64,000 bases of DNA from Clostridia bacterium (GCA_017464565.1 JAFTZH010000035.1:1-64000); one strand, 5' to 3'; shown: positions 41,649-51,037, counted from the stretch's first letter. Translations and numbers: made by a program. Notes: a model not told the origin generated them from the sequence alone.

Positions 41649-42596
41649 TCAAGAAAGATATTCTTTTCTGCAAAGCAAGGCTATGCCCGCCGCGTTGTCC
41701 GCCGAAAACTCGGGTGCCGAAAAATAAGCCTCGAAGCTTTGGCGTATATCATTTCTCATATAAGTATTCGACATTACCCCTCCTCCGAACAGAACGGGCA
41801 TACTGCCGTATTTATCCATAATCTGCCGACACATCTCGGCAAGAGTTCTGCGTATAAACTCAAAAACGAACGCCGCCGTGGCAGACGCGTCCTTTTCCTT
41901 ACCGTAAAGTCCGAGCGCCATATTTTCAAGTCCCGAAAGATTGCAATAACCGTTCTTTACCGATATTCTCGGTTTGGGAATCCTTCCACGGTATTCAAGC
42001 GCGAGACTCTCAAGACGCGCTCCGCAGGGAAAGTCAAGTCCAAGAGCTACTCCTACTCTGTCTATAACCTGACCTGCGTTCAGGTCGAGAGTAGCGCCGA
42101 CGAGCTCGGTCTTTATCGTGTTTCCGAAAGGCTTTACGAGAAGCGCCTCGGTAGTTCCACCCGATACGTGAAAAGCAATAAATTCTCCCGTCAAAAGCTT
42201 GTCCGCGTGTCCCGATGAATACGCCGCCGCCATTATATGACCGTTCTGATGAGAAAAAGGCAGAACGGGAATATCGGCCGCCGCCGCGAACGAGTTTGCC
42301 GCCGCGACTCCCGCGAGAAAGCATGGCATATACGAATCCTCCGCGTCTCTCGGCTTTGATGACACACCCACCGCCAGCGGCTCGTATCCTTGTTTCAAGA
42401 CCTCAGCGAGCCTTGCCGTAAGCTCTGGCAGATTTTTGACGTGCGCGAATACTGCGTCAGACTGACGAAGCCCGCATTCTCCCGATTTTACCCTGAGCGG
42501 AAATTTGAGATTTGCCACTATCTCGCCGTCGTACGAGCATACCGCCGCGGAGGTGGTATAATTACTCGTATCAAAGCCCACGAAGCATTTTTTCAT
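41649..42596 (-). CDS. TsaD/Kae1-like paralogue (M22-type fold) with HQNGH metal motif
   Basis: 315 residues of the ASKHA/Kae1 fold: FDTSNYTTSAAVCS at 8-21 replaces the ESSCDETA-type start of true TsaD, SHQNGHIMAA (about 115-124) replaces HxEGH, and FHVSGGTTEALLV, GATLDLNAGQVIDRVG, FGGGVMSNTYMR and EFSADNAAGIA follow. Both metal-binding His are kept, but the Glu between them is Asn. A canonical TsaD makes t6A in tRNA; this divergent copy sits between nusB and xseA, where a paralogue is common in Clostridia, and its reaction is not established. Overlaps nusB by 4 nt (ATGA). Confidence 0.82.
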   Translation of the reverse strand: MKKCFVGFDTSNYTTSAAVCSYDGEIVANLKFPLRVKSGECGLRQSDAVFAHVKNLPELTARLAEVLKQGYEPLAVGVSSKPRDAEDSYMPCFLAGVAAANSFAAAADIPVLPFSHQNGHIMAAAYSSGHADKLLTGEFIAFHVSGGTTEALLVKPFGNTIKTELVGATLDLNAGQVIDRVGVALGLDFPCGARLESLALEYRGRIPKPRISVKNGYCNLSGLENMALGLYGKEKDASATAAFVFEFIRRTLAEMCRQIMDKYGSMPVLFGGGVMSNTYMRNDIRQSFEAYFSAPEFSADNAAGIALLCRKEYLS

Positions 42597-43009
42597 TTTT
42601 TATCTTTCCCGCCCTCAAGGCTGTCTTTTACGGAATTGAGTACTCCGTTGATAAAAGCTCTTGCTTTTTCGTCGTCGTACTTCTTCGCAAGCTCAACCGC
42701 CTCGTTTATAGATACGCTGTACGGAATCGACTTCTCGTAAAGCATCTCGTAAGCGCCTATCCTTAAAATAGAGCGGGAAACGTTGGTAAGTCTGCTCGTT
42801 TTCCAGCCGTTCGCGTGCTCTCCTATGAGCTTGTCCAGCTCCTCATTTTTTTCCATTATCGTAAAATAAGCGGTCTTTACGTATTCGTCCGCGGGTATCT
42901 CCCTGTTCTCGACAGAGGTATAAAATATATCCTCCGCCGGCTCGTCCGAACGAAACTCCGATTCAAATAAAAGTCCGAATACCGCTTCTCTTGCTTCTCT
43001 TCGTGTCAT
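42593..43009 (-). CDS. nusB: Transcription antitermination factor NusB
   Basis: About 138 residues, all-helical: MTRREAREAVFGLLFESEF at the start and TSRLTNVSRSILRIGAYEMLY ... PYSVSINEAVELAKKYDDEKARAFINGVLNSV (about 75-125) at the end are diagnostic. It binds boxA RNA with NusE in rRNA antitermination. The ATG at 43009 has AGAGG very close; a TTG at 43054 would add 15 residues but has no ribosome binding site. First gene of the long nusB-recN operon. Confidence 0.93.
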   Translation of the reverse strand: MTRREAREAVFGLLFESEFRSDEPAEDIFYTSVENREIPADEYVKTAYFTIMEKNEELDKLIGEHANGWKTSRLTNVSRSILRIGAYEMLYEKSIPYSVSINEAVELAKKYDDEKARAFINGVLNSVKDSLEGGKDKK

Positions 43010-43099
43010 AATCCTCTGCTTTTCGGACGCCCTTCGTCCAAAAAATCCTTTCAAGCGTTAAAAATTATAAAAACAGCACAATTATCCATATTACTTATT

Positions 43100-43128
43100 A
43101 TTATAAATCTTTTTCCCTAAAAAGTCAA
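43100..43128 (-). promoter_or_regulatory. Sigma-A promoter of the nusB-recN operon
   Basis: Minus-strand -35 TTGACT (43123-43128), 17-bp spacer, -10 TATAAT (43100-43105), about 90 nt before the nusB ATG. Confidence 0.85.
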
Positions 43129-43217
43129 GAAATTCAATGAATAATTATAAATTTATTCATTATGATAATATAATAAAAATTCAAAAAACGTAAATAATGA
43201 AAATTTACAAATTACTC

Positions 43218-43246
43218 TTGAAAAAAATTAATATTTATGATATCAT
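43218..43246 (+). promoter_or_regulatory. Sigma-A promoter of the DUF3021-like membrane-protein unit
   Basis: -35 TTGAAA (43218-43223), 17-bp spacer, -10 TATCAT (43241-43246) with extended TGA. It lies back to back with the nusB promoter. Confidence 0.72.
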
Positions 43247-43281
43247 TGGCGTATACTTTTTGAAAGGAATACAGCTTTCCT

Positions 43282-43710
43282 ATTAATTTTAAAAGCCTTA
43301 CCAAAAAAGTCCTCACCGACGCCTGTATCTTTTTTTCTCTTATCACCGCTATATACAGCGTCATAGTAATGATAATATACGTTGACGATACCGAGGTTCT
43401 GCTCGACGCATCAAGAGTATTGTTATTTTTCGTAGCGTCCCTGCTCTTCTCACTTGCGAACGGAATATTTAAAATAAAGCGTATTCATACTGCACTGCGC
43501 TTCATAATCCACTATATTCTATGCGTTTTCGCGTTTGCGGCTTGCTTTATGCTTCCGGTATCTCCCGATGCCTCCACGATGCTTGTAGGTATCGTCATCT
43601 TCTCGGTAATTTACTTCGTCATCGCGGCACTCGTCGCTCTTTTCCGTTCCAGATACAAATCTAAAAAAGAAGAAACCTCAGAATACAAATCTCAATTTTC
43701 CAAAAAATAA
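43282..43710 (+). CDS. DUF3021-like four-helix membrane protein, probable non-AUG start
   Basis: From 43282 the frame encodes 142 residues with four predicted membrane helices: TDACIFFSLITAIYSVIVMIIY, RVLLFFVASLLFSLANGIF, IIHYILCVFAFAACFML and TMLVGIVIFSVIYFVIAALVALF, then a charged tail. The first ATG (43369) would delete the first helix; the frame is open upstream to a stop at 43261, with GAAAGGA at 43262-43268 and an ATT at 43282 as the best-placed initiator. The size and layout match DUF3021. Function unknown. It heads a short + unit with two lipoproteins. Confidence 0.6.
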   Translation: MNFKSLTKKVLTDACIFFSLITAIYSVIVMIIYVDDTEVLLDASRVLLFFVASLLFSLANGIFKIKRIHTALRFIIHYILCVFAFAACFMLPVSPDASTMLVGIVIFSVIYFVIAALVALFRSRYKSKKEETSEYKSQFSKK

Positions 43711-43766
43711 ATCCGTCTCCTCATTTTTTGTTCTACATATTCGCTAACCGAAAAGGGAGACAAAAA

Positions 43767-44531
43767 ATGAAAATAAGGCTGTCTATATTCTTGATAATAA
43801 CCGTTCTGTGCTGCTCGCTCGCGTCCTGCGTGTCGGAGCCTGCGGAAGCTTCTCTTGAGCTTTCGGATAGTGAGGCTTACAGCGCAACGCTTTCCGAAAC
43901 GGAGGATTACGGTCAGGAATATATAGACAGTCTTATTTTTATAGGCGAATCCACTACCTATCATCTAAAAAGCCGAGGAGTATTAAAGGACGGTGAGAAC
44001 ACGAGGCAGGTGTGGGCACCGAAAAGCGGAACCGTAAACCTCGATATGGGAACGAAAAATCTGAAAATCGTATATCCGAACACAAGCGAGCTGCTCACCT
44101 GCGCGGAGGCGGCGGAAAAAGCAAAACCCGAATATGTAATTTTCACCTTTGGTCTCAACGGAGCGGTAAACAACGTAAGGAAAGGCGAGGAATATTATAA
44201 AAGCTGTTACCGTTCCCTGATAAACTCGGTAAGAGAGGCTTCTCCCGACACAAAAATAATCCTTCAATCCGCGTTTCCGATAGCCTCGAATATGGATATG
44301 AGCAACTATTCGGTAGATCTTCAAACGCTCAACGAATATATCGACGTAATAAATCTCTGGACGCTGGAGCTCGCTTGCGAGGACGGTCTGCGCTATCTGA
44401 ATACCGCTGAGATTTTAAAGGACGGTCAAGGACTTCTGCGCTTTGAGCTTCAAGCGGGAGACGGTCATCATCTTACCGCCGAGGCATACCGCGAAATTCT
44501 TTCATATATAAGAACTCACGGATACGTATAA
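43767..44531 (+). CDS. SGNH/GDSL-type hydrolase lipoprotein
   Basis: 254 residues. Lipobox LASC near 17-20, then an SGNH fold: block I FIGESTTYH (nucleophile Ser in GES, about 58-66), FGLNGAVNNV (block III, about 129) and GDGHHLTAEAYREI (block V, catalytic Asp/His, about 230-243). Family members de-esterify acyl or acetyl groups from glycans and lipids outside the membrane; the substrate is not resolved. ATG 43767 with GGGAG upstream; a GTCTCC at 43713-43718 is complementary to the GGAGAC at the ribosome binding site, so translation may be modulated. Probably co-transcribed with 43282 and 44550. Confidence 0.85.
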   Translation: MKIRLSIFLIITVLCCSLASCVSEPAEASLELSDSEAYSATLSETEDYGQEYIDSLIFIGESTTYHLKSRGVLKDGENTRQVWAPKSGTVNLDMGTKNLKIVYPNTSELLTCAEAAEKAKPEYVIFTFGLNGAVNNVRKGEEYYKSCYRSLINSVREASPDTKIILQSAFPIASNMDMSNYSVDLQTLNEYIDVINLWTLELACEDGLRYLNTAEILKDGQGLLRFELQAGDGHHLTAEAYREILSYIRTHGYV

Positions 44532-44549
44532 AACAAGGAGGATTTTACT

Positions 44550-45044
44550 GTGAAAACTCAAAAAATATTTTTTTGCATAATTCTTGCGCTTTCCCTTCTT
44601 CTCTGCTCCTGTGCCAAAAAAGCCGAATACGCGGACGGCGTCAGCTGTGAGGATATCGCAGCCTACCTTTCAAAAACCGAGCTTGACGACGATGAATACG
44701 CCGAATACGACCGAGAATATTTTGAATACTTTTTCCCCGACGCAAAGGTTCCCGAAGATTTTAAAATAATTTACTCAACCGATACTGGCGACATCGACGA
44801 GATTGGCATTTTTCACACGAACAGCGAAGCCGAGGCAAACGAGCTTTCATCAGCCACAGAAGCCTATATTGAAGAAATGCGGGAAACACAGCGCGCTTTT
44901 ATAGCGAGCTACGCTCCCGAAGAACTGCCCAAGCTTGACTCCGCAGAAGTGAGAACGTTCGGAAATTACGTGGTCTACGCCATAACGGACGAGGACGACA
45001 AAGCGGATATTTTTCTTGCCGTTGATAATACCTTGAAGAAGTAA
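44550..45044 (+). CDS. DUF4358-like lipoprotein
   Basis: 164 residues starting with GTG (AAGGAGG 8 nt upstream). Lipobox LCSC near 18-21; then an acidic Tyr-rich segment and IDEIGIFHTNSEAEANELSSATEAYIEEM, with VRTFGNYVVYAITDE near the end, the pattern of DUF4358 proteins common in Clostridia. Function unknown. It ends 4 nt before a strong terminator and is spaced 18 nt after the SGNH hydrolase, which suggests a shared surface role. Confidence 0.78.
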   Translation: MKTQKIFFCIILALSLLLCSCAKKAEYADGVSCEDIAAYLSKTELDDDEYAEYDREYFEYFFPDAKVPEDFKIIYSTDTGDIDEIGIFHTNSEAEANELSSATEAYIEEMRETQRAFIASYAPEELPKLDSAEVRTFGNYVVYAITDEDDKADIFLAVDNTLKK

Positions 45045-45048
45045 ATAA

Positions 45049-45083
45049 AGAAACGGCGGAGTTTTTCAGGCTCCGCCGTTTCT
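45049..45083. terminator. Bidirectional terminator between convergent units
   Basis: A 13-bp stem (45049-45061 with 45071-45083) of AGAAACGGCGGAG and its complement, with T-rich flanks on both strands. Confidence 0.88.
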
Positions 45084-45095
45084 TTGTATTTATTT

Positions 45096-45416
45096 TCAGG
45101 TACAGTCAAAATATACCCAAGCCAAAAGCGCCTGTACGAGCATCTGCGTTTGAAAGCTCAAGGAAAGCAATCCCATAATAAAGCTTGCCGCCGACAAAAT
45201 ACAGACTATAATAGCCAATACTCTGCAAACGTCAGCTTTTACCTTGCAAAGTCCGACTATTCCCGTTATAAACATAACGAGTCCGAGAGCGCAGGAAAGT
45301 ATCCCGCCTATCTCCAAATCAAGCAAGAACTCAAAAGCCCTGACTACCGAATCTATACCAAACGCGATAAATACGAGACTTATGAGAATTTTAGTAAGAT
45401 TTTTCTTCTTTGCCAT
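45096..45416 (-). CDS. Small four-helix membrane protein of unknown function
   Basis: 106 residues, KKKNLTKI at the start, then four predicted helices (about 10-27, 35-57, 63-80, 84-102) with scattered Cys. No motif recognised. GAGGG lies before the ATG. It follows glyQS by 17 nt and ends at the shared terminator. Confidence 0.72.
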   Translation of the reverse strand: MAKKKNLTKILISLVFIAFGIDSVVRAFEFLLDLEIGGILSCALGLVMFITGIVGLCKVKADVCRVLAIIVCILSAASFIMGLLSLSFQTQMLVQALLAWVYFDCT

Positions 45417-45433
45417 ATTTCCCTCACGCGCTT

Positions 45434-46831
45434 TTAAAACGCTATTGCTTTTTCAATATAATCCTTAAGCTCGGATATCGGTATGCGCACCTGCTCCATA
45501 GTATCTCTGTCTCGAACGGTAACGCAGTTATCTACCTCCGAATCAAAATCGTAAGTAATGCAAAGAGGCGTTCCTATTTCGTCCTGACGGCGATATCTCT
45601 TTCCGATAGAGCCTGCCTCGTCGAAATCAACGTTGAAATATTTAGCAAGCTCGTCAAATACCTCTCCCGCCTTGTCCGAAAGCTTTTTTGAAAGAGGCAG
45701 AACAGCCGCCTTGAAGGGCGCGAGGAACGGATGCAGATGAAGCACTACGCGTACGTCATTTTTCTCCGCGTCTATTACCTCCTCGTCATAAGCGTCTATA
45801 AGGAACGCGAGAGCTACGCGGTCGGCTCCAAGGGACGGCTCAACGACGTAAGGAATGTATTTTTCGTTAGTCTCGGGATCAAAATACTGCATATCCTTAC
45901 CGCTGTGGTTTGCGTGCTGGGTAAGGTCGTAATCGGTTCTGTCCGCAACTCCCCAAAGCTCTCCCCAGCCGAACGGGAAAAGGAACTCAAAGTCGGTGGT
46001 AGCCTTGGAATAGAAGCAAAGCTCCTCGGGGCTGTGGTCGCGAAGCTTGAGATTTTCCTCTCTCATACCAAGGTCAAGAAGCCATTTCTTACAGTAGTCC
46101 TTCCAGAAATTGAACCATTCAAGGTCGGTTCCGGGCTTACAGAAGAATTCAAGCTCCATCTGCTCAAATTCTCTCGTGCGGAAGGTAAAGTTTCCGGGCG
46201 TTATCTCGTTTCTGAACGATTTACCTATCTGACAAACACCGAAAGGAAGCTTTTTGCGTGAGGAACGCTGTATCGCGGGGAAATTCACGAAAATTCCCTG
46301 CGCCGTCTCGGGACGGAGGTAAAGCTCGGTAGACGAGTCCTCGGTTACGCCCTGATAGGTCTTGAACATAAGGTTAAATTTCTTTATATCGGTAAACTCG
46401 GTGCTTCCGCAATCGGGACACTTGATTCCCTTTTCTCTTATATAAGCCGCCATCTGCTCGAAGGTCCAGCCCGCGGGATTATCCTCAAGCCCGTTCTCAA
46501 AAGCGTACTCCTCTATAAGCTTATCCGCGCGATGACGCACCTTGCACGCCTTGCAGTCCATAAGGGGATCGGAAAAGCCTCCTACGTGGCCCGAAGCCAC
46601 CCAAGTCTCCGAGTTCATAATGATAGCGCTGTCAAGACCTACGTTATACTTACATTCCTGAACGAACTTTTTCCACCAAGCCTTCTTGACGTTGTTCTTG
46701 AACTCAACGCCGAGAGGACCGTAGTCCCAAGAGTTGGCAAGACCGCCGTATATCTCGGAGCCGGGGAAAATAAAGCCTCGGTTCTTACACAGCGCAACTA
46801 CCTTATCCATTGTTTTTTCCGAATTTTTCAT
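45434..46831 (-). CDS. glyQS: Glycyl-tRNA synthetase (dimeric alpha2 type)
   Basis: 465 residues. Class II synthetase: N-terminal [25 protein letters not shown] (about 19-44), motif 2 [45 protein letters not shown], motif 3 [14 protein letters not shown], and a C-terminal anticodon domain (about 370-465; [14 protein letters not shown]). A Cys pair (DCKACK ... KCPDCG) suggests a zinc site. The start at 46831 has AAAGG about 11 nt upstream and matches family length; the frame is open to 46903 over the promoter. No T-box leader is visible. Confidence 0.95.
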   Translation of the reverse strand: MKNSEKTMDKVVALCKNRGFIFPGSEIYGGLANSWDYGPLGVEFKNNVKKAWWKKFVQECKYNVGLDSAIIMNSETWVASGHVGGFSDPLMDCKACKVRHRADKLIEEYAFENGLEDNPAGWTFEQMAAYIREKGIKCPDCGSTEFTDIKKFNLMFKTYQGVTEDSSTELYLRPETAQGIFVNFPAIQRSSRKKLPFGVCQIGKSFRNEITPGNFTFRTREFEQMELEFFCKPGTDLEWFNFWKDYCKKWLLDLGMREENLKLRDHSPEELCFYSKATTDFEFLFPFGWGELWGVADRTDYDLTQHANHSGKDMQYFDPETNEKYIPYVVEPSLGADRVALAFLIDAYDEEVIDAEKNDVRVVLHLHPFLAPFKAAVLPLSKKLSDKAGEVFDELAKYFNVDFDEAGSIGKRYRRQDEIGTPLCITYDFDSEVDNCVTVRDRDTMEQVRIPISELKDYIEKAIAF

Positions 46832-46884
46832 AATCAATGCCACACCTTTCCAAAATGAAACGACAATATATATCAATAAAGTTG

Positions 46885-46913
46885 ATTTTACCACATAAAG
46901 CAAGTATTGTCAA
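46885..46913 (-). promoter_or_regulatory. Sigma-A promoter of glyQS
   Basis: Minus-strand -35 TTGACA (46908-46913), 17-bp spacer, -10 TAAAAT (46885-46890) with extended TGG. Confidence 0.83.
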
Positions 46914-46940
46914 GGCATTTTGCCCAAACTCAATATAATT

Positions 46941-48284
46941 TTATTCTCCCGCCACGCTCATTCCGCGCACCAATATATCTGGCGCTCCGAACGAGGTAAA
47001 GCCCGAGGGGAGTCCGAAGCTGACTTCGTTTGAGGTGTCTTCGATATTTTTAAGAAGCTCAAAGAAATTTCCCGCCACGGTAAAAGACTTGACCGCCTCG
47101 CATATCTTTCCGTCTCTTATTCTGAAGCCCTCGCTGTCAATTGAAAAATCTCCCGTAACCGCGTCTGCTCCCGCGTGAAGTCCTTTGAGAGCGGTTACGT
47201 AGATACCGTCCTTGACGGTTGAAGCAAGCTCGTCAAGACTCTTTTCTCCGCCCGCGAGGCAGAAGCTGTAAGGCGCTATCGACACGGTATCTCCGTAGCT
47301 TGCTCTCTGTCCGTTGCCCGTTGAGGAAATCCCCGCCTTGAGTGCCGACGAAATATCGTAAAGCAAGGTTTTGAGAATACCGTTTTTGATAACCGTCTTT
47401 TTATAGGTAGCAACCCCTTCTCCGTCAAACGAGGTCTGAGCCGTACAGCCCTCTCTCATCGGGTCGTCGGTAACGGTAACGCAGTCGGAGGCTATCCTCT
47501 CTCCCTCTTTATTCTTTAATAGGGACAATCCGAGCTGCGCGTTTCTTGCCGAAAATACGGAAGAAAAGGCAGACAGCAGCGCTCTCGTCTGCTTTGAGGA
47601 AAATACGATATCGTATTTTCCCGACGGTATCTTGACCGCTCCAAGCTTTGACAAAGCCCCCTTGACAGCCTTTTCGGACAGCTCCGCGAGCTTTTCAATA
47701 TCTATCTCCTCTTTTGCCTCAAAGCACTCCTCCGATTCCCCGTCCCGATTTACGACCGCTTGAACGTAAGAGCCGTACACGCCGTATTTGTTCGACAAAT
47801 CAAGCCCGTGAGAATTTACCAGCCTCATCTCCGACTCTCCCGCAAAAACACAGCTTTGAGTTCCGTCGGCAATATAGTCGCTTTGCGCGTAGGTTGCCGC
47901 CTGAAGCTCAAGCGCACTATTTTTTATTTTTGCCGTATTCGGCATAACGAAGCTCTCCGTATTGGTTTTTTGATATTCGTCGGAGCCCTCGTAGATAACC
48001 GCGGGATCGTCGCTCTCTATATTTTGGGCGTTAGATATCGCCCTATTGACGATAGCGCGCATCTCTTCCTCGCAAAGAAGCTCGCTCGACGCCGTTCCTA
48101 TCTTTCCGCCGACGATACATCTAAAGCAAACTCCGCCCGACACTCCGTAATTAAACGCCGATATCTCATCCTTAAGAGTTTCCGCCGAGACCGAGGAATC
48201 GAACGTATAAAAGACCTCGTATTCCTCAAGTCCTGCCGCGCCCGCGGCTTCAAACACGTATTTCTTTATATCTTCAAAATTCAT
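46941..48284 (-). CDS. pmbA: TldE/PmbA-family metalloprotease subunit
   Basis: 447 residues, partner of TldD. Seen: LVNSHGLDLSNKYGVYG (about 155-170), YDIVFSSKQTRALLSAF, and the C-terminal FSIDSEGFRIRDGKICEAVKSFTVAGNFFELL. It lacks the HExxxH zinc site, as expected of the TldE subunit. The pair degrades unfolded peptides and in some bacteria matures RiPPs such as microcin B17. AAAGG before the ATG; 24 nt after tldD. Confidence 0.93.
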   Translation of the reverse strand: MNFEDIKKYVFEAAGAAGLEEYEVFYTFDSSVSAETLKDEISAFNYGVSGGVCFRCIVGGKIGTASSELLCEEEMRAIVNRAISNAQNIESDDPAVIYEGSDEYQKTNTESFVMPNTAKIKNSALELQAATYAQSDYIADGTQSCVFAGESEMRLVNSHGLDLSNKYGVYGSYVQAVVNRDGESEECFEAKEEIDIEKLAELSEKAVKGALSKLGAVKIPSGKYDIVFSSKQTRALLSAFSSVFSARNAQLGLSLLKNKEGERIASDCVTVTDDPMREGCTAQTSFDGEGVATYKKTVIKNGILKTLLYDISSALKAGISSTGNGQRASYGDTVSIAPYSFCLAGGEKSLDELASTVKDGIYVTALKGLHAGADAVTGDFSIDSEGFRIRDGKICEAVKSFTVAGNFFELLKNIEDTSNEVSFGLPSGFTSFGAPDILVRGMSVAGE

Positions 48285-48307
48285 ATAAAAATCCTTTCAG
48301 CAAGATA

Positions 48308-49687
48308 TCATCTTCCGCCTACCGTAATATTCTTAACTCTGATAAGCGGCTGTCCGACGTCGGTTGGTATACTTCCGCTCGACGAGCCGCACATTCCCTG
48401 ACCCGTAGCGAGATTCTGTCCCACCATATCTATGTCCTTCAGTATCTGCGAGCCGGTGCCTATAAGAGACGCTCCTCTTACCGCCTCGCATATCTTTCCG
48501 TTTCTTATCATATATCCTTCTCTTACGGCGAAATTGAAGGCTCCCGTAAGCGGATTTACCGAGCCGCCGCCCATCTCCTTGGCGTAAAGCCCGTATTCGA
48601 TAGACGATATTATATCATCGTTTTTATCGGGTCCGTTGTCTATGAAGGTATTAGTCATTCGCGAGGTCGGCTCAAAGGTATATCCCTGTCTGCGGCTGTT
48701 GCCCGTCATAGGCATACCCATACGCCTTGAGCCGAGACGGTCTATCATATAATTTTTGAGTATTCCGTTCTCAATAAGCACGTTTCTCTGCGTAGGATTG
48801 CCCTCGTCGTCTATATTGACCGAGCCCCACGCGTTAGGTATCGTTCCGTCGTCTATCGCGGTTATTTTTTCGTTCGCTATCTTCTGACCGAGCTTTCCGC
48901 ACATCTCCGACATTCCCACGCCTACCTGCGTCGCCTCAAGCGAATGTCCGCAGGCCTCGTGGAATATAACGCCTCCGAACCCGTTCTCGATAGCCACCGT
49001 CATCTGTCCGGCCTTGCAGTATCCCGCACCGAGATTTACCATAGCCTGCTTTGCCGCGTGAGTGCCTATATCCGAGGGATTGAAAAGCTCAAACATTTCA
49101 AGTCCCATACCTCGCCCCGGTGAGCAGGAGCCAGATTGATTTTCGGTACCGTCGGAAGCCACGGCATTAACCGCTATCCTCGTTCTCACGTGTCTGTCGT
49201 TTGCAAGGAGACCTTCGCTGTTCGCCACCATTATCGAATGGTCTACGTCGGCAAGCGTTCCCTGCACCTGAACTATCGCGTCGCCGTAATTCTGCGCCGA
49301 AAAGCAAGCCTCCTTCAATATATCTGTCTTTCTCCTCATAGGAGCCTCGGAGGGATATATCCTCACGGGGTGTATATCAAGCACCCGCTTTGGCGTAAGA
49401 GATATTGATATCTGCGCGTCTCCCTCACCCATAGCGTCGGATACCGAGCGGGCGCATTCGAGAAGTCCCTCACGGCTTATATCTGCGGTAGAAGCGTATA
49501 TGGTACGCGTTCCGCTAAAGGCTCTTATACCTACGCCCGACAGAAAATTATCGTATATCTTGTCTATTTTACCTCCGACGAAGCGTATACTGTTCGTTCT
49601 CGTCTGCTCGGCGTATATCTCGGCAAAATCCGCTCCGCTCGCCATAGCTGCGCACAGCACCTCTTCTATAAGTTTTTTAGCAAACAT
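48308..49687 (-). CDS. tldD: TldD-family zinc metalloprotease subunit
   Basis: 459 residues. FHEACGHSLEATQVG (about residue 245) is the HExxxH zinc motif of TldD; SGTRTIYASTADIS near 60, GSCSPGRGMGLEMF, the YMIRNGKICEAVRGASLIG C-terminus and GSSSGSIPTDVGQP are typical. It works as a heterodimer with PmbA in the cytoplasm. Follows tgt by 18 nt with GGAGG 4 nt before the ATG. Confidence 0.94.
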   Translation of the reverse strand: MFAKKLIEEVLCAAMASGADFAEIYAEQTRTNSIRFVGGKIDKIYDNFLSGVGIRAFSGTRTIYASTADISREGLLECARSVSDAMGEGDAQISISLTPKRVLDIHPVRIYPSEAPMRRKTDILKEACFSAQNYGDAIVQVQGTLADVDHSIMVANSEGLLANDRHVRTRIAVNAVASDGTENQSGSCSPGRGMGLEMFELFNPSDIGTHAAKQAMVNLGAGYCKAGQMTVAIENGFGGVIFHEACGHSLEATQVGVGMSEMCGKLGQKIANEKITAIDDGTIPNAWGSVNIDDEGNPTQRNVLIENGILKNYMIDRLGSRRMGMPMTGNSRRQGYTFEPTSRMTNTFIDNGPDKNDDIISSIEYGLYAKEMGGGSVNPLTGAFNFAVREGYMIRNGKICEAVRGASLIGTGSQILKDIDMVGQNLATGQGMCGSSSGSIPTDVGQPLIRVKNITVGGR

Positions 49688-49704
49688 AAAATCCTCCGAA
49701 AAAA

Positions 49705-50841
49705 TCAGTTTTGAGAGCGTTCTCCCAAAATATTTCTGTATTTCTGATAGAAACTTTCAAAATATCCTCCGTCAAGGGCGTTCCTTATCTCCCGAGTGAG
49801 ATTGTTGTAAAAATAGAGATTATGAGCCACCGCAAGTCTCATTCCGAGCGACTCCTTTGCCTTTATAAGATGTCGGACGTAGGAGCGGCTGTAATTGCGG
49901 CACGCGGGACATCCGCAGTTCTCGTCAAACGGGCGGGGATCCTTTGCGTACTTTTCATTTAAAAGATTCATCTTTCCGTGCCACGTGAAAAGATTTCCGT
50001 GTCTGGCGTTACGGCTGGGCATTACGCAGTCGAAGAAATCAACGCCCATATGAACCGCTTCAAGTATATTGCAGGGGGTTCCGACCCCCATAAGATATCT
50101 CGGCTTATTTTTAGGCATATGAGGCTCTACCGCGTCTATTATTCGGTACATCTCCTCGGTCTCCTCTCCAACGGCAAGTCCGCCTATCGCGTATCCCGCG
50201 AGGTCAAGCTCAGATATCTGATTCATATGATTTATTCGCAGATCCTCGTAAGTTCCTCCCTGATTTATACCAAAAAGAAGCTGGCTTTTGTTTATGGTTT
50301 CGGGAAGCGAGTTAAGTCTGTCCATCTCGTTCTTACAGCGAACGAGCCAGCGCGCCGTGCGCTCACAGGACGCCTTGACGTATTCGTAAGGCGCTGGATT
50401 TTCAATACACTCGTCGAACGCCATAGCTATCGTGGAGGCGAGATTGGATTGTATCTGCATACTCTCCTCGGGCCCCATAAATATCCTTCTGCCGTCTATA
50501 TGCGAAGCGAAGCGAACGCCCTCCTCGGTTATTTTACGCAGCTGTGCCAAGGAAAATACCTGAAATCCTCCGCTGTCGGTCAGTATCGGTCTCTCCCAAT
50601 TCATAAACTTGTGCAAGCCGCCCATCTCGTGTATCAGCTTGTCTCCGGGACGGATATGAAGATGATACGTGTTTGAAAGCTCCACCTGACAGTCAAGATC
50701 TATAAGCTCTCTGGACGACACCCCGCCCTTTATTGCGGCACAGGTGCCGACGTTCATAAACACGGGAGTCTGTATATCTCCGTGTACGGTATGCAAAACT
50801 CCGCGTCTCGCTCTTCCGTCTGTTGCTAAAATTTCAAACAT
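49705..50841 (-). CDS. tgt: Queuine tRNA-ribosyltransferase
   Basis: 378 residues. It exchanges guanine-34 for preQ1 in tRNAs with GUN anticodons. Nucleophile Asp in PILTDSGGFQVFSL (about 90), GGLAVGE, the second Asp in GVDFFDCVMPSRNARHG (about 268) and the zinc site CGCPACRNYSRSYVRHL ... AHNLYFYN. Heads the tgt-tldD-pmbA unit. I found no convincing promoter in the AT-rich leader. Confidence 0.96.
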   Translation of the reverse strand: MFEILATDGRARRGVLHTVHGDIQTPVFMNVGTCAAIKGGVSSRELIDLDCQVELSNTYHLHIRPGDKLIHEMGGLHKFMNWERPILTDSGGFQVFSLAQLRKITEEGVRFASHIDGRRIFMGPEESMQIQSNLASTIAMAFDECIENPAPYEYVKASCERTARWLVRCKNEMDRLNSLPETINKSQLLFGINQGGTYEDLRINHMNQISELDLAGYAIGGLAVGEETEEMYRIIDAVEPHMPKNKPRYLMGVGTPCNILEAVHMGVDFFDCVMPSRNARHGNLFTWHGKMNLLNEKYAKDPRPFDENCGCPACRNYSRSYVRHLIKAKESLGMRLAVAHNLYFYNNLTREIRNALDGGYFESFYQKYRNILGERSQN

Positions 50842-50937
50842 TATTTTTCCTTTGGGAAAGAGAAACCTCTTATAAGAAAATTATCTTTCCCCCAACCCCT
50901 ATCTTTTCAAAAATTTTTGATTTTTTATATTTTGTTC

Positions 50938-50972
50938 GTCAGCGTTTTCTTTTTGGTTACTTTTTCTTTTTT
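50938..50972. repeat. 35-bp direct repeat, copy 1
   Basis: Identical to 51038-51072; the two starts are exactly 100 bp apart. T-rich on the plus strand with a GTCAGCG head and an internal TTTTTGGTTAC. Lies between mutL and tgt. Confidence 0.9.
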
Positions 50973-51037
50973 GAATTAATTGCTTTTATACTTTATAAAA
51001 TGATAAAGCGAGTAAAAATTAAATGTAAATCAAGTCT

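Noticed and set aside
46832-46885. Possible T-box upstream of glyQS
   Set aside because: The leader between promoter and ATG is only about 50 nt and shows no specifier stem, T-box sequence or terminator hairpin.
46941-49687. tldD/pmbA as the processing enzymes for the micro-peptides
   Set aside because: The family can mature RiPPs, but here the pair is in a housekeeping unit with tgt, about 27 kb away from the nearer peptide, so nothing ties them together beyond possibility.
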